Shown in pieces: positions 20,782-61,739 of a DNA stretch of 64,000 nucleotides (its first letter is position 1; every line of letters begins with the position of its first letter). Origin of the DNA: Pempheris klunzingeri (lineage: Eukaryota; Chordata; Actinopteri; Acropomatiformes; Pempheridae); the NCBI RefSeq assembly GCF_042242105.1, contig NC_092030.1, positions 5,867,501-5,931,500 of the forward strand. The letters run 5' to 3'. A program made the translations under genes and the position numbers. The notes under the pieces are model-generated. The model did no database searches. It saw only the letters and a list, made by a program, of their open reading frames with translations, and was not told where the DNA came from.

Positions 20782-22270
20782 CCCTCCTGAACTACAGGAG
20801 GAGAGACCAGCAGAGAGGATGTCAAATCAGGGTTGTCATTAATCAGTCGTCACAGAGGAGCGAGTCCAGCATTGATTTGTAATCTGTCACATATGATGAA
20901 TTCACAGAGGAAAAGAGGCCTGACAGACTGGTTCGTGGGACTGGGCGCTCTTTTCAAAGCTTATGTTAACCTTATAACCCACACCTCTTACCGAAGTGGA
21001 TAATATGACTTTACAGCTTTATAGACGCAAGTGCCACCAGCTGTTTCACAATACTATGATTTGGAATCACTTTCTTTCTCACTTTGAGTTTATCTGTGTT
21101 AGAAAATATTAATCTGGCCTTCCACACTGTATATTTAAACCCTTAATGTGTAATCAAAGTGGGCAATGCCTCAGCCACAGGTACAATGGCAAGTGTGTTT
21201 GTTTTTGGATTGATATCTCAGGTTACTCATCAGCCAGCTGATTTTCAAGTGACAGCAGTGTGCAATGACAACTTCAAGGACCATTTCAGCAATTTTTCTA
21301 GGATTATCTGTCTGAATTCTGTAGTGTTAGTGGGACTGACATGACATTTAGTAAGTATCATTATACTGTAATGTAAACAGTGAAACTTAGGTTAGACTGA
21401 TAACATTTCCTGCTACTGCATGAGCCAGTACTGCATGATCAGGTGAAGGACTGAGGTGGTAACAACTACACACTTATTATGAGTTACAGTGAGGACTTAA
21501 GATATAGAACAGCAGCTCAGATTGAGAGAAGAAGAAATTGTAACAGGACACAACTACTCCTAAAATCCTTAACTCGGAATGTTTCGTTTTGTTTACATGT
21601 GGATGAAACAAGCTTTAGAAATGCTGGAAGTTTTTCAACTTTAAACAGTTTCACCTGTTTCACCCTGCTTCCAGCCTTTGTGCTAAGCTATGCGGGCCAC
21701 GTCCTGTGCTTTAACTCACAGACAATTCATCAGACATCATATAATTTCATATAATCAATTGAATTTTCTTAGAAAAGTGGTTGAAAATGATTGAAAACCT
21801 TTATTTAAAGTCAGTCTTTACTCAATTTAAGATCTGATCATTTATGTCAAAAGAAAATGAAGTGTTGCTCTTGATATTCTATGAAGTGTTCCCACTCCTG
21901 CTGTAGCAGATCTGCAGGAACATGCAGTTTAACCATTTCTTTTTGTTTATGTACTCCCGGTGCATGTGACTGACTTTATGAGACAAGCTTTATGACATGC
22001 CACTGTGTTGGCTTGGACATGTGACAAAACTATAAAAGCAACAGTCGTCAGTTGCCTGTGGTGATGCTGCTGTTTATGTGGGATTGCTTAGCATTTCTGT
22101 TAGAGAGAAAATGCATTTCAAAGCAAATAACCAGCAATGTTAAAAAGCACAATATTCTCATGAATATCAGATGAGCTGCTCTCTTCTGTTCCTTCTCAAT
22201 ATTAAAATGTCTCTTTGCAACGGGCTAATCTACAGATGTTATGTTTATTTAAATGTGCAGAATAAATCGG
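20782..22270 (+). other. Probable 3' UTR and downstream region of the sterol desaturase gene
   Basis: No coding potential recognised. The first strong AATAAA that I see after the stop is at 22261-22266, which would give a 3' UTR of about 1.5 kb. Nearer weak variants (for example ATTAAA at 22201) could also be used. Confidence 0.35.
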
Positions 22271-22642
22271 TCTGCTTGGCTCTAATGTGTTTGCTCATGC
22301 ATTTCTGAAGTGGCAAAAGCTTTCCGTTGCACTGAATGCGTTAACGTATTAAATTGAGCGTGATACTGAAATGTTCACCATACTACTTGGCCAGCGGCAC
22401 TTCTCTGAGGCTCATATTATTGCTTCGCACTCTTTATCTGTGAATGTGCTTATCTTATCTGGGTTCATGGTGGGAGGGGAATGTGTTGCCTTTGTTATAC
22501 AGTAGCATTACATTAACAGTTGGCTCACTCGAGTTTGGTTCAGGAAAAGAGTTTTACTTGCTGCAATCAGGAGACATATTTCGTTGCATCTGGGCTGTGT
22601 CAAATGTACTGAAAGGAAGAAAAAAGAATTTTTCTTTTTGTC

Positions 22643-22657
22643 ATGAAGAATGGCTGA
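22643..22657 (+). promoter_or_regulatory. Possible overlapping 4-codon upstream ORF, or splice acceptor, at the RING gene start
   Basis: ATG AAG AAT GGC TGA begins 7 nt before the main ATG in another frame and ends just inside it, so it would compete for initiation. Alternatively the AG at 22647-22648, preceded by a pyrimidine-rich TTTTTCTTTTTG, is a splice acceptor of a 5' UTR intron; the uORF would then be absent from mRNA. Confidence 0.3.
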
Positions 22658-23492
22658 GGCAGAAGTCCTTGAAACTGAGGAGGAGGGCGTTGTTACACTC
22701 GAAGAAAAGCACCTGCCAGCTACAGAAGAGACTTGCGTCAGAGTTTTATACACAACAAGGGGAGCAGAAAAGCAGGAAGATGAGAGTGACTCGGTCATAC
22801 AGCCTCTGCTTCAGCACAAACATCAGGACAGCTGTGATGAGAATCACAGAGCAGACACGCAAACAGCGACAGATGGGGCTGACCGAATGACATCTGTTCC
22901 ACAAGAGCTGGAATTGGCTGGCAGGGATCAGCCCGGCTGCAGTGGAAGTGTCAGGAGTTTGTGCAGCAACAGCAGTCGGCATGAATGCCCCATCTGCAGC
23001 GAGCTGTTCGACTCGCATGGTGATCACCGCATCACCTTACTTAACTGCAACCACACACTGTGCCACCACTGCACAGCCGGCATCATGAGGCGGGCCAAGG
23101 ACCCAGGCCGACTGCAGTGCCCCTTCTGCCGACAGACCACCCCGTTCCCACAGTGGGAGATCAGAAGACTACAGGAGGAGTTGTACTGTAACAGTTTTTA
23201 TGAGCCCGGACCAGCCCTGGTCATCAGTCCTGGCCCTGAACTCCAGACGGTCCCAGTATCTCCTCTGTGCTGCTTTGTTTTGGAGAGGCAGCTGGAGGCG
23301 CACGCACACCGAAATTTATGTGGATGCTGCGTTTACCCTTCTTGTCTTGTCAGAGGGCTGAGACTGATGCGACTACACTCCCTCTGCTTCTCCATCACTG
23401 TCCTCCTGCTGCTTTTCCTGGTGCTGCTGGGCTGCTTCCTTTACATGGTTGTTCCCCTTATAATGCTGTCCATATTTTTCAGTAATGGATAG
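22650..23492 (+). CDS. RING-finger E3 ubiquitin ligase with C-terminal membrane anchor (RNF182/183/186/223-like)
   Basis: Uninterrupted 280-codon frame in one exon. Residues 1-110 are acidic, Ser/Thr-rich and low in structure. Residues 113-160 form a C3HC4 RING: C113-x2-C116, C133-x-H135-x2-C138-x2-C141, C157-x2-C160 (HECPICSELF ... CPFCRQ). A cysteine-rich linker (about 206-232) follows, then one long hydrophobic stretch at about 245-277 (CFSITVLLLLFLVLLGCFLY). RING plus C-terminal membrane anchor is the layout of the small RNF182/183/186/223/225 family, which ubiquitinates ER/endosomal/lysosomal targets. The N-terminal extension is longer than I remember for RNF183 or RNF186. The ATG has A at -3 and G at +4. 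Linkage with grin1 recalls RNF208/RNF224 near human GRIN1, but I cannot assign an orthologue. Confidence 0.85.
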   Translation: MAEAEVLETEEEGVVTLEEKHLPATEETCVRVLYTTRGAEKQEDESDSVIQPLLQHKHQDSCDENHRADTQTATDGADRMTSVPQELELAGRDQPGCSGSVRSLCSNSSRHECPICSELFDSHGDHRITLLNCNHTLCHHCTAGIMRRAKDPGRLQCPFCRQTTPFPQWEIRRLQEELYCNSFYEPGPALVISPGPELQTVPVSPLCCFVLERQLEAHAHRNLCGCCVYPSCLVRGLRLMRLHSLCFSITVLLLLFLVLLGCFLYMVVPLIMLSIFFSNG

Positions 23493-23573
23493 GCTTGTAG
23501 ATGGCCATTTGAGTAATTTCAGGTGTCTGATTTGGTACAAAATGGTTAATGAATTTACTGCCCGTTAACTACA

Positions 23574-23579
23574 AATAAA
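23574..23579 (+). terminator. Poly(A) signal of the RING gene
   Basis: AATAAA 82 bp after the stop codon. Confidence 0.6.
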
Positions 23580-24479
23580 TGACATGGAAGGAAAAAACAG
23601 GAAACAAACACAACAACACTGAAATACGTTTTTAAGTCACTCTGCAATGTCAAAGGTCATTTATACTTCCATTGTTTTGTAATCCTCATTTATTAGCTTT
23701 CATTTCACATAACCTGATAATTCCAGACTCACCTTTGGACTCAGTCTGTATAACAGTCATTTACTGGTGATATTATAATTGGAGAGACTCCAATTTGGAG
23801 TTGGCAAAAGCAAAATCAACTCCCAAATCAAACAATTAGCAAGTGCACATGGAGAATTAGTTTCCAAAATCACATTGAAAAATGTAATTCAGTACCAAGA
23901 AGTTCATCAGACATTTTAAAAGTATTTCTAAAACTGAAAGGACCCTGTCTTTTATCACTCTGTCAACCTCTGACTTTTGTTTTCTATGAAGTGTGCCGCT
24001 GTTTTGAAGGATTTGGTGCCATGGATAAATGGAAGTTTGTCTTGGGATCAAAACTCTTCATATCTTTCTGGGTCTTGGATTGACCTACTTCTCATCAGAA
24101 CTGTGCAGATGCCATTACTGCTGCATATTCTTAGCAACAAAAACCCAGCTTGATCTCCTTTCATAGTGCACATGAGGGAGACTTGGCCCTACAATTTAAT
24201 CCTTTATATCCAAGTTATTCAATCAAAGAGAGAGCAATGATGAAAGCTGGAAGAGAGGCTGCTATTTATTTAGTTTTTGCTGTTCATGGACTTGCATGTT
24301 TAAATTTGTTACTATGTATCTTTGCTATTAAATACATGTGCATAAATACTTGTATAGACTTTATGTTACATCAGCCCCCCGCAACTCCTCCCAAAACAAC
24401 ATTTTCTGTATGCTTGTACTGTTCAAAGTTTATTATAAAAAGTTTAGATTTAGTTTTAAAGCTTTAGTCATCAGTATTT

Positions 24480-24975
24480 TTATACTGATAATGGATTAAA
24501 CAATTAAAGAATTGGGGACAACCCCGAAGGAAATGACTACCACTGACTCTGCAGAAACCCCCAACTCTACAAATTCACAATTTACACACAAAAAATAAAT
24601 AAATTCATGTAGCTTCAACAAATGAGTCCCAGTCAAAGGAAAATAACTGCAGAGAAAGGTGGCATTGGCTCCAAAAACATCTATAATATACTTTAACATT
24701 AAAGAAGCAGGCGATAGGATTGAGAAGGGCTGTGTAGTGTGTACATGAGCAGTGGTGTACACTGTGTTAGAGACTGCTTCTGCTCTGATTGGTTGTTTTC
24801 ATTCAGGCACAACGGGTTCTTGCAATGGCATTAGGAGCACAGGGAGGAGCCAGAGGAAGCTGATTTTCTCACAGATTGCCTGTCTCATGTTCTACTCTCA
24901 GGATACAGTGATAGTTTCAGCAAATATGACAAAAAGATACTTTCATAAATGTTGCCGACTGCTGCTTTAAACATG
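24480..24975. repeat. Repeat-like block in the rnf-grin1 intergenic region
   Basis: Wording such as GATACAGTGATAGTTTCAGC followed by ATGACAAAAAGATACTTTCA and CTGCTGCTTTAAAC resembles a dispersed fish repeat from memory. Ends and class are not defined. Confidence 0.3.
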
Positions 24976-26569
24976 TTAAAGCCTTTGTAAAGTTGAACAT
25001 TTAACTTGGTAGAACATTAATTCATAGACATGTTTGTGTATTATACATCTGCAAAAGACTTTCATCATTTTTTTGATGAAGTTTCCAAGACCTTTGGTCT
25101 CCATCATCATTGGTTTACCAATGCAAAATGGCAATAATGAGGCAGGTGACAAACAAAACAGGATTCTCAAAAATATATATTCAAAAATGGATTGATATTA
25201 CTTATAGAGCACTGTATAGATATTCCACAGTCTTGTCTCTCTGTTTTAAGATGGTGAGCTGCAGAACCAGGCAATAATGGCAAAAGACGAGTTTCCTTCT
25301 ACAAGGGTTATAAACTATACATATGTGTACACACATCCACATGTGTGTTCAATATAACTCACATCCACATTAAAGTCTTTAAATGCTCCACAATAATATG
25401 TTTTCCTGAGACTGAAGCCTAATTCTCCCCTGACTTGGTGGACTGTCTCAATTACTTAATCACAAATTTGGAGCTGACAGGCCTCCCTAACGTGAAACTA
25501 AAAATTGATCCATATTGATCAGGCCTGCAGCACCCCACCAGGCTGTGCAGCATGTTAACGGCTGGAAACTGGAGTCTAAAACTCCTGAGTAGTCTTTGTT
25601 TTCTCTGCAGCATGAATACTTCAGCTCGGCATCGGGACAAGCAAGCAAGTAGGCACCAAGGGGGCTCGCACATCTATAATTTATGCGAGGACTTCACACT
25701 ACATGAGAAACACATCAGATAGGCAGGCATCCATCTGCAAATGACTCATTGAGGCAATCCATTTCCAAGACTTCATCAGCTCTGTTTATGTCAAAGCATG
25801 TCAGGCATGACATGACCTGCTTTGCTCCCAGCTTCGATCAGATATGATGGGTTTCATGGCAGAGGCGTCCAACAACTATGGATATCTATAGAAAATAATG
25901 CCCCTCACATATCATTATGCTACACTTCTACACACCAGTCAGCTTAGACATGTTCAGGTCACAGCAAATGTGTTGTGAAAAGCGCTCTCATCTGATGCAA
26001 AGACCAACATGAGAAGGCACACAAATTGCAGACAAATACGCTACTGTCATGCTAAGTGCTAAAGCATGTGGGCGTTTTAAGTGTGACATGCTCTGTCTGT
26101 TCGTCTCTTCCCTTTGATCTCACATTGTGCTTCAACGCGGGAGACTCCTCAACTAAGGCCACTTTTAACCATTTATAAAGATTTAAAAAAACGAAGTGAA
26201 ATAATTTGTGTTTTTATCACTTATTTAGTCAAGAAAATGTTGACATTTTAAGATCTTCCTCGTGCTACCAAAGCAAAATGTCATCACCACCGCAACATCA
26301 AAAATTTAAAATGAGATGGAAAAGTTTTCAAAATCACTTAAACGACTCTCTTTATGAAAAGTACATTAAGGTAATTAGTTCAAGTTCATTTAAATGCTAA
26401 AGTGATGTAATTCTACTGCAGTATGCAGCATAGATAAACTGTAGGCGACTGTGGCTCAGAGAACCGTCCACCAATCAAAAGAATCAAGAAATCAATTCTC
26501 GGGTTCTCCAGTCTGCATGTGGACGTGTCTCAGGCAAGACACCAAACCTGCGCTTCAGTGTGTGTGTGT

Positions 26570-26700
26570 GTGAATGCTTAGCTTCCTCCTGATAGCAGAT
26601 TGGTGACCTGCCATCGGGGTATGAATGGTGCGTGAATGGGTGAATGTGAATGTAGTGTTGTGTAAAGCACACTGAGTGGTCGAAAAGAATATACATCTCA
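26570..26700 (+). repeat. Teleost dispersed repeat fragment
   Basis: GGTATGAATGGTGCGTGAAT...GTAAAGCACACTGAGTGGTC closely follows the common fish phrase '...gtgaatgggtgaatgtga...gtaaagcgctttgagtggtc...'. A TG run (about 26559-26571) precedes it. Probably the 3' end of an old retroelement. Confidence 0.5.
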
Positions 26701-27891
26701 TTGACAATATATTGTCATATATATTGTCAATATATTGTATTGAATAACAGCCCTTTTAAAACACACACACAGATACAAACGGAGGATTGTGTGGGTGGTA
26801 TATGAGTCTGTATTACATCTGTGTGGGCGAACAACTCAAAGTGTGAACTCAAGAGCATGTTCGTGTGTAAGCCTTCAGTGATCTTTGTGTGACAGATTGC
26901 GTGCCAACCTTATTTTCCTGCATCATTCTCACTGTGCAGGAGACTCTCTAAAGGACTCGTGTGTTGCTCCAGCAGCTAAGAAGAAAACTTTCTGTATATT
27001 GGCTGCAGAGCAGATTGGTTCAGCTTTATTGGCGTGTGAGTGGGCTGGAGGAGAGGCAGAGAAGAGCTCCATAACCTCATTTAATAAGAGGCCACAACTC
27101 CGTCAGTGCCATCCAGTAAGTGGTGACTTTACAAACTGGCTGCGGTAGTCGTGCCGAGGTTGGGAGGGAAACCATTAGGTGTTCTGCTCAACATTATTAT
27201 TTTCTCTGTCATTTCTCTGGCATTTTCACGGTGGAAATCCTGGAAGCAACCAAACAAACCAGCCACAGTCTGTCCAAATGCAACCTATTAAAATCTTCTG
27301 TTCTGGGCATGTTTCTTTAGTACGGTTATGTAATAGATACCAAAAATGTCTTCTTTCTTTTGAAACTATAATATTGTTGTTTTGCATTAAGGGTGTTTTC
27401 TTCTGCTGCTTTTATGTTATATATGCTGGTTTTATGCTGTTTTCAAAGTTTTAGTCACTGTCCAGGAAAAAACTGTGGACCTCCATACTCATTTTGAGAA
27501 AATTCTCTGACCCTCTAAAAACCATTAAATGATCTCATCTTTGTGGAAAGGACACATTCACGACGCTTCAAACAAGCCTGTTTTTCTTCTTTCATGAATT
27601 AGACAGCAATGGTTTGAAAACGTCTACGTGGTCAAACTACTACATTCAATCAACTCTCTTGCTTAATCTTCTTAATACTTTTTGTGAAGAATGTCTGGAA
27701 CCCATAAAGGTTTTAGTATCCACTTTAACAGTACACGTATATAACATTTACCTTGTCTAAAGTCATGAAAGGAAAGACTGAGCAGATCATATTTGTGATG
27801 ATTTTTGGAAGCACACAGCCAGCAGCTGATGAATGATGATTTCTTAAGCCTTGTGATTAATTTATCAGCTCTCTGCATCACAGAGAGACAT

Positions 27892-27928
27892 CACAGTGTT
27901 GTGTGATTTATAATTCACAACACTGTTG
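27892..27928. repeat. Short inverted repeat (hairpin)
   Basis: CACAGTGTTGTG and CACAACACTGTTG flank about 11 bp of AT-rich loop. Could be a structural or MITE-derived hairpin; no function implied. Confidence 0.4.
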
Positions 27929-28727
27929 GGTGATTTTATACTGGCCTCATTTCCAAAACACCTTTTTCAATAGCAGCAATTGTTAACATTAATACTAAAA
28001 CACACAATACGAATCCCCTTTGAGCAAAATACTCAAATACCTGACCATCAATAATTCCAATAAAATGATAAAGGCCCATTGACTTCTTTTTCCTTTTCAT
28101 TTTTGCTTGCATTTTGTTTTGTTGCAGTGATTTATTTCCTGCTGTGATAAATAAACCCACTGTTTGCTTACCAGAGAATAATTCCACCCTGTAAAGATCC
28201 CCATTTGTGTGCGCGCGTGAACGTGCGCCTTTTGAAAAAAAAAAACGTGTTTCCAAGGTAACAGGAGGTTGATTCTGCTCATGTTTGTAGCTGCGAGGAT
28301 GCTCCCAACAGTTACTTAAACAGTCCAAAGCGCAGGGTCAGACAGTTATACCACCATGATAAAGACACAAGACAGTAACATGATTGACGAGCTGTTACAT
28401 ACGAGAGTTACATGAAAAATCAGACACTCCTCTCAGTTTGGAGGAAAATAATGTGTCCATGGCTCAACTGTGACCTGAAACCCGCTAGATTGGAAGAAAC
28501 ACCTCCCTCCATCTGCTCCTGTATAATCAGAGCAAAGCCTACATATTAATCTGAATTAATTTTGCAGACTATCCACACCCTGCAGGTATGCAGCCCAGCG
28601 CTGCGTGTGCATTTCATGTCACATCATAACGAGCATGGTGCTCCGCTGTATTTTGAACAAGTGTGCGCATTTATTTTTCATACGATCAGCATCATCATCA
28701 TCTTCTTCTTCTTCATCACCACCATCA

Positions 28728-28751
28728 CAGCAGCAGCAGCAGCAGCAGCAG
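28728..28751 (+). repeat. (CAG)8 microsatellite in the grin1 promoter region
   Basis: Eight perfect CAG units, preceded by ATC/TTC/ACC trinucleotide runs (28687-28727). It lies 80 bp upstream of the RE1 motif and 561 bp upstream of the grin1 ATG, so it may be in the proximal promoter or 5' UTR. Confidence 0.85.
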
Positions 28752-28830
28752 AACGCCAACGCGCAAAACCCAGGGTAGGGATCCGATACGGCGGGAGCGC
28801 GCAGCAACACCGCGGCGCGCATGCACAGCT

Positions 28831-28851
28831 GTCAGGACCAAGGACAGCAGC
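28831..28851 (+). promoter_or_regulatory. RE1/NRSE (REST-binding) element of grin1
   Basis: The 21-bp site has the core TCAGGACCAAGGACAGC. It matches the RE1 pattern (TCAGCACC-nn-GGACAGC) at all key positions except one base (G for C), with correct spacing between the half sites. It lies 461 bp upstream of the start codon. REST represses neuronal genes outside neurons, and mammalian GRIN1 is a known REST target with a proximal RE1. Confidence 0.75.
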
Positions 28852-29311
28852 CGTTGAGCCCGGAGCGAGCAGCCAGCATCGGTTTGATCAGTCCGCACTG
28901 AGCGCACGGAGCAGCGGCTGGAGGGAGCCATCCACACCCCTGGGGAGGGAAGCGCACGGAAGCTCGGACTATGGTTTGACTCTTTCTTCAAAACCGTAGG
29001 GGGGTTTCTGCAGAGGACAGCAAAAAAAAAAAGGTGGACAATGCGGTGTGGATGTCCCCAGCTGACAGCCTGCCCCTAATATAATCATGCACATTCCTCC
29101 GCATTGCACATAAATCAACCTATTTTTTCGGTCCTCTCCTTCCTTTTTTTGGACTCCCCCCCTCCCCCTCGCTCACACCGCCCACCTGGATCGTGTCTGC
29201 AGTCTGCATTCAACTGGCTGAGCCGTGCTGCTGTCCAGAAGCTGGTCCAGCCGACCCGCCACCGGGGAGAAAAGCGACCGGGTTGCACTGTGCTGTTTGG
29301 TGGTCCTCACG

Positions 29312-59704
<30,393 letters not shown>

Positions 59705-61537
59705 GGAGAGGGAGACACTGACGCTCGCTCCCGGAGGAGAGAGGAAACGAGACGAGGAGGGAGTGGAGGGGAGAGGAAGGGAGAACCCATCTCCTTGTTC
59801 CCTTCGCCATCAAAGCCGGAGCTTTCATTTCACCGCCTGCCAACGGAGCTTTTGAGGAAACTGCTTGCTGAAGAAGAGGCTAAAAACACTGAACTTGCAC
59901 CTTTTTTAAAGTCGGGATTACCTGGCGTTAGATGTTTGTAGGGTCCCTGAGCATGCACAGTAGAAACCATCTGACTCACATATACAATCTTTTCCTTCTG
60001 TATGTTATTAGCTAACTTATTTAACCTTGTTTCTGTCCTTTGACTCACAGAAATTTACTTAGTGTTGGATGTTAACTACTTTCAAATTTCCTGATCAGCT
60101 TTATGACTTTAGCAAGCCAGGTTTAGTTTAGTTAAGTTTATGGATAAACCAGTTTTGGTGCCAGTACTGTACTCGACATATCACCTCCAATTAGGGCTTA
60201 GATACCAGTAATATCTAGTATTTCTTAACCACATATACTGCAACAAAATGTACTGTAAGCTTCAATGGATATATAATATTTTTTACAAGGAACTACCCGT
60301 GTTTTTATCTACACTTTAAAGGTTTTTAGACAATGTTTCTTTCATTGGGAAGCACTAATAATGACACTAATGATGAAGATATGACTAAGCTTGTCTACCA
60401 GTGAAAATGAGGGAAGCATGTGCGTGCTTGTATATGAATAAGAGCTTTATGCATCTGATGAAATCGATTATTATTTTGAAGGATATATTCTGTAATGGTT
60501 TAAATTGTACGTTTTGCCCCTTTAATTTTGAACATAGATGCCAAATGCATGTTTCTTACTACTAGTAAGAACTCAGTTTCTTTAAGAAATTTGTTAAGCT
60601 TTACTGCTACATAAGAGATAAGCAGATGAATATATGAAATGATTTGTGAAAGATTAATTGGCAATTTGATGAAACAGTTAAGTGAAGGCTGTTTTTACAT
60701 CAGACGTGTTTGAGACATTCAGCCATCAGCCATGCTGCTCTTGGGGACGTCCTCTCTCTTCCTCTCTCCTGCCGCAGCAGTCTTTCTCATTTCCAGTCTC
60801 CACGGGGTTGCATCAAAGGGCCAGGTTTTTCACCCAACCAGCACTCGGTCTTTCATGCAAAACCTCCTCCCTGCACGGCGCTGGAGAACTTTTGCATGAG
60901 AGAACCCGAGTGAATTGAAAGTGTGGCTCAGCTTGCAAGCTTGTGTGCAGGTCCTGGTTAGATGCAAAAACAGGCCGTTTCCCATTTTCTGGAGCTGAGA
61001 AATCGCTGCTGTTTGTTGAAAAGACTATCACATCCTTTCTGGCACTGCATAGCACTTTATGCTGAGGGGTCTCCCAAACTGTTTTACTAGGAAACTACAA
61101 CTCAACCACCATAACAACAGTCAAACATAGTAACTTCTCCACTCTAAGATGTTTTAATTTCACAAATCTCTCTCTTTTTTTATTTTATTTTACTTTATTT
61201 GAAAAACAGCAGTACCTACAAAGTCTATATGAGAGAAATGGTGATACTTTTAAATAACCACACAAAGTGCTCAAAACAGAATTTGGTTTCGAAACTTGAA
61301 CGAGAGCGTTTGCTTCTGATCATGTTCTCATTCTGACCTATGCATGCTTACGTGTTACTATCAGTGATATAGTTTGTTTTTGGATGCCTGTTATTGCTGT
61401 GCACAGTTACCTGAGCTGCGTGGAGCACTTAAGTTGAATGAACTGTAAATAGAATCTGGTTCAGTGTAGATAGGGTCGAGGAGATTGTACTGCGCTTGTA
61501 TTACGGCTGCAGCTGAGAATGTCTTAAACTATAGTCT

Positions 61538-61625
61538 CCACACACACACAACAACAACAATTGTGATACATAGGCATGCATGTACACACACATACACATA
61601 CACATACATGCACACACAAACACAA
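61538..61625 (+). repeat. CA/ACA-rich simple repeat in the grin1 3' UTR
   Basis: CACACACACAACAACAACAA followed by CACATACACATACACATACA and CACACACAAACAC. Confidence 0.8.
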
Positions 61626-61709
61626 AACCCCTTAAGGGAGGAATCACTTGTTTTTCTTACCTTTTCCAGTAAAGATCTTGCATTGAACCATATTGTTTAT
61701 ACAACTGTA

Positions 61710-61715
61710 AATAAA
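61710..61715 (+). terminator. Poly(A) signal of grin1
   Basis: AATAAA overlapped by the Pumilio-like TGTAAATA at 61706-61713. Confidence 0.55.
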
Positions 61716-61739
61716 ATCTACTTCCATTGACAAATCTAA

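Larger units (their letters stand above)
23600..28600. other. Intergenic region before grin1, no gene seen
   Basis: About 5 kb without a recognisable coding exon. It includes a repeat-like block (about 24480-24975), a fish-repeat fragment at 26570-26700, AT palindromes around 26700-26745, a short hairpin at 27892-27928 and scattered CA/TG runs. It may hold distal grin1 regulatory DNA, but I cannot point to conserved elements. Confidence 0.45.
28600..29311 (+). promoter_or_regulatory. CpG-rich promoter and 5' UTR of grin1
   Basis: GC- and CpG-rich compared with its flanks (for example CACCGCGGCGCGCATGC at 28809). It holds trinucleotide runs, the RE1 site and GC-box-like CCGCCCACC near 29178. 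No TATA box is obvious, as for mammalian GRIN1. The transcription start cannot be placed. Confidence 0.5.
59705..61735 (+). other. 3' UTR of grin1
   Basis: About 2 kb from the stop to shortly after AATAAA at 61710-61715. It holds a CA-rich run (61538-61625) and two Pumilio-type TGTAAATA words (61444-61451 and 61706-61713). Earlier poly(A) sites were not evident. Confidence 0.55.

Noticed and set aside
22746-23027. Antisense open frame over the RING gene
   Set aside because: Shadow of a GC-rich coding exon; the + strand frame contains the full RING motif.
26700-26745. ATATATTGTCATATAT palindromes as possible regulatory element
   Set aside because: Simple AT-rich sequence beside a repeat fragment; no reason to assign function.
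28562-28999. 145-codon open frame in the grin1 promoter
   Set aside because: Driven by trinucleotide repeats and GC-rich sequence; no family resemblance and no conserved context.
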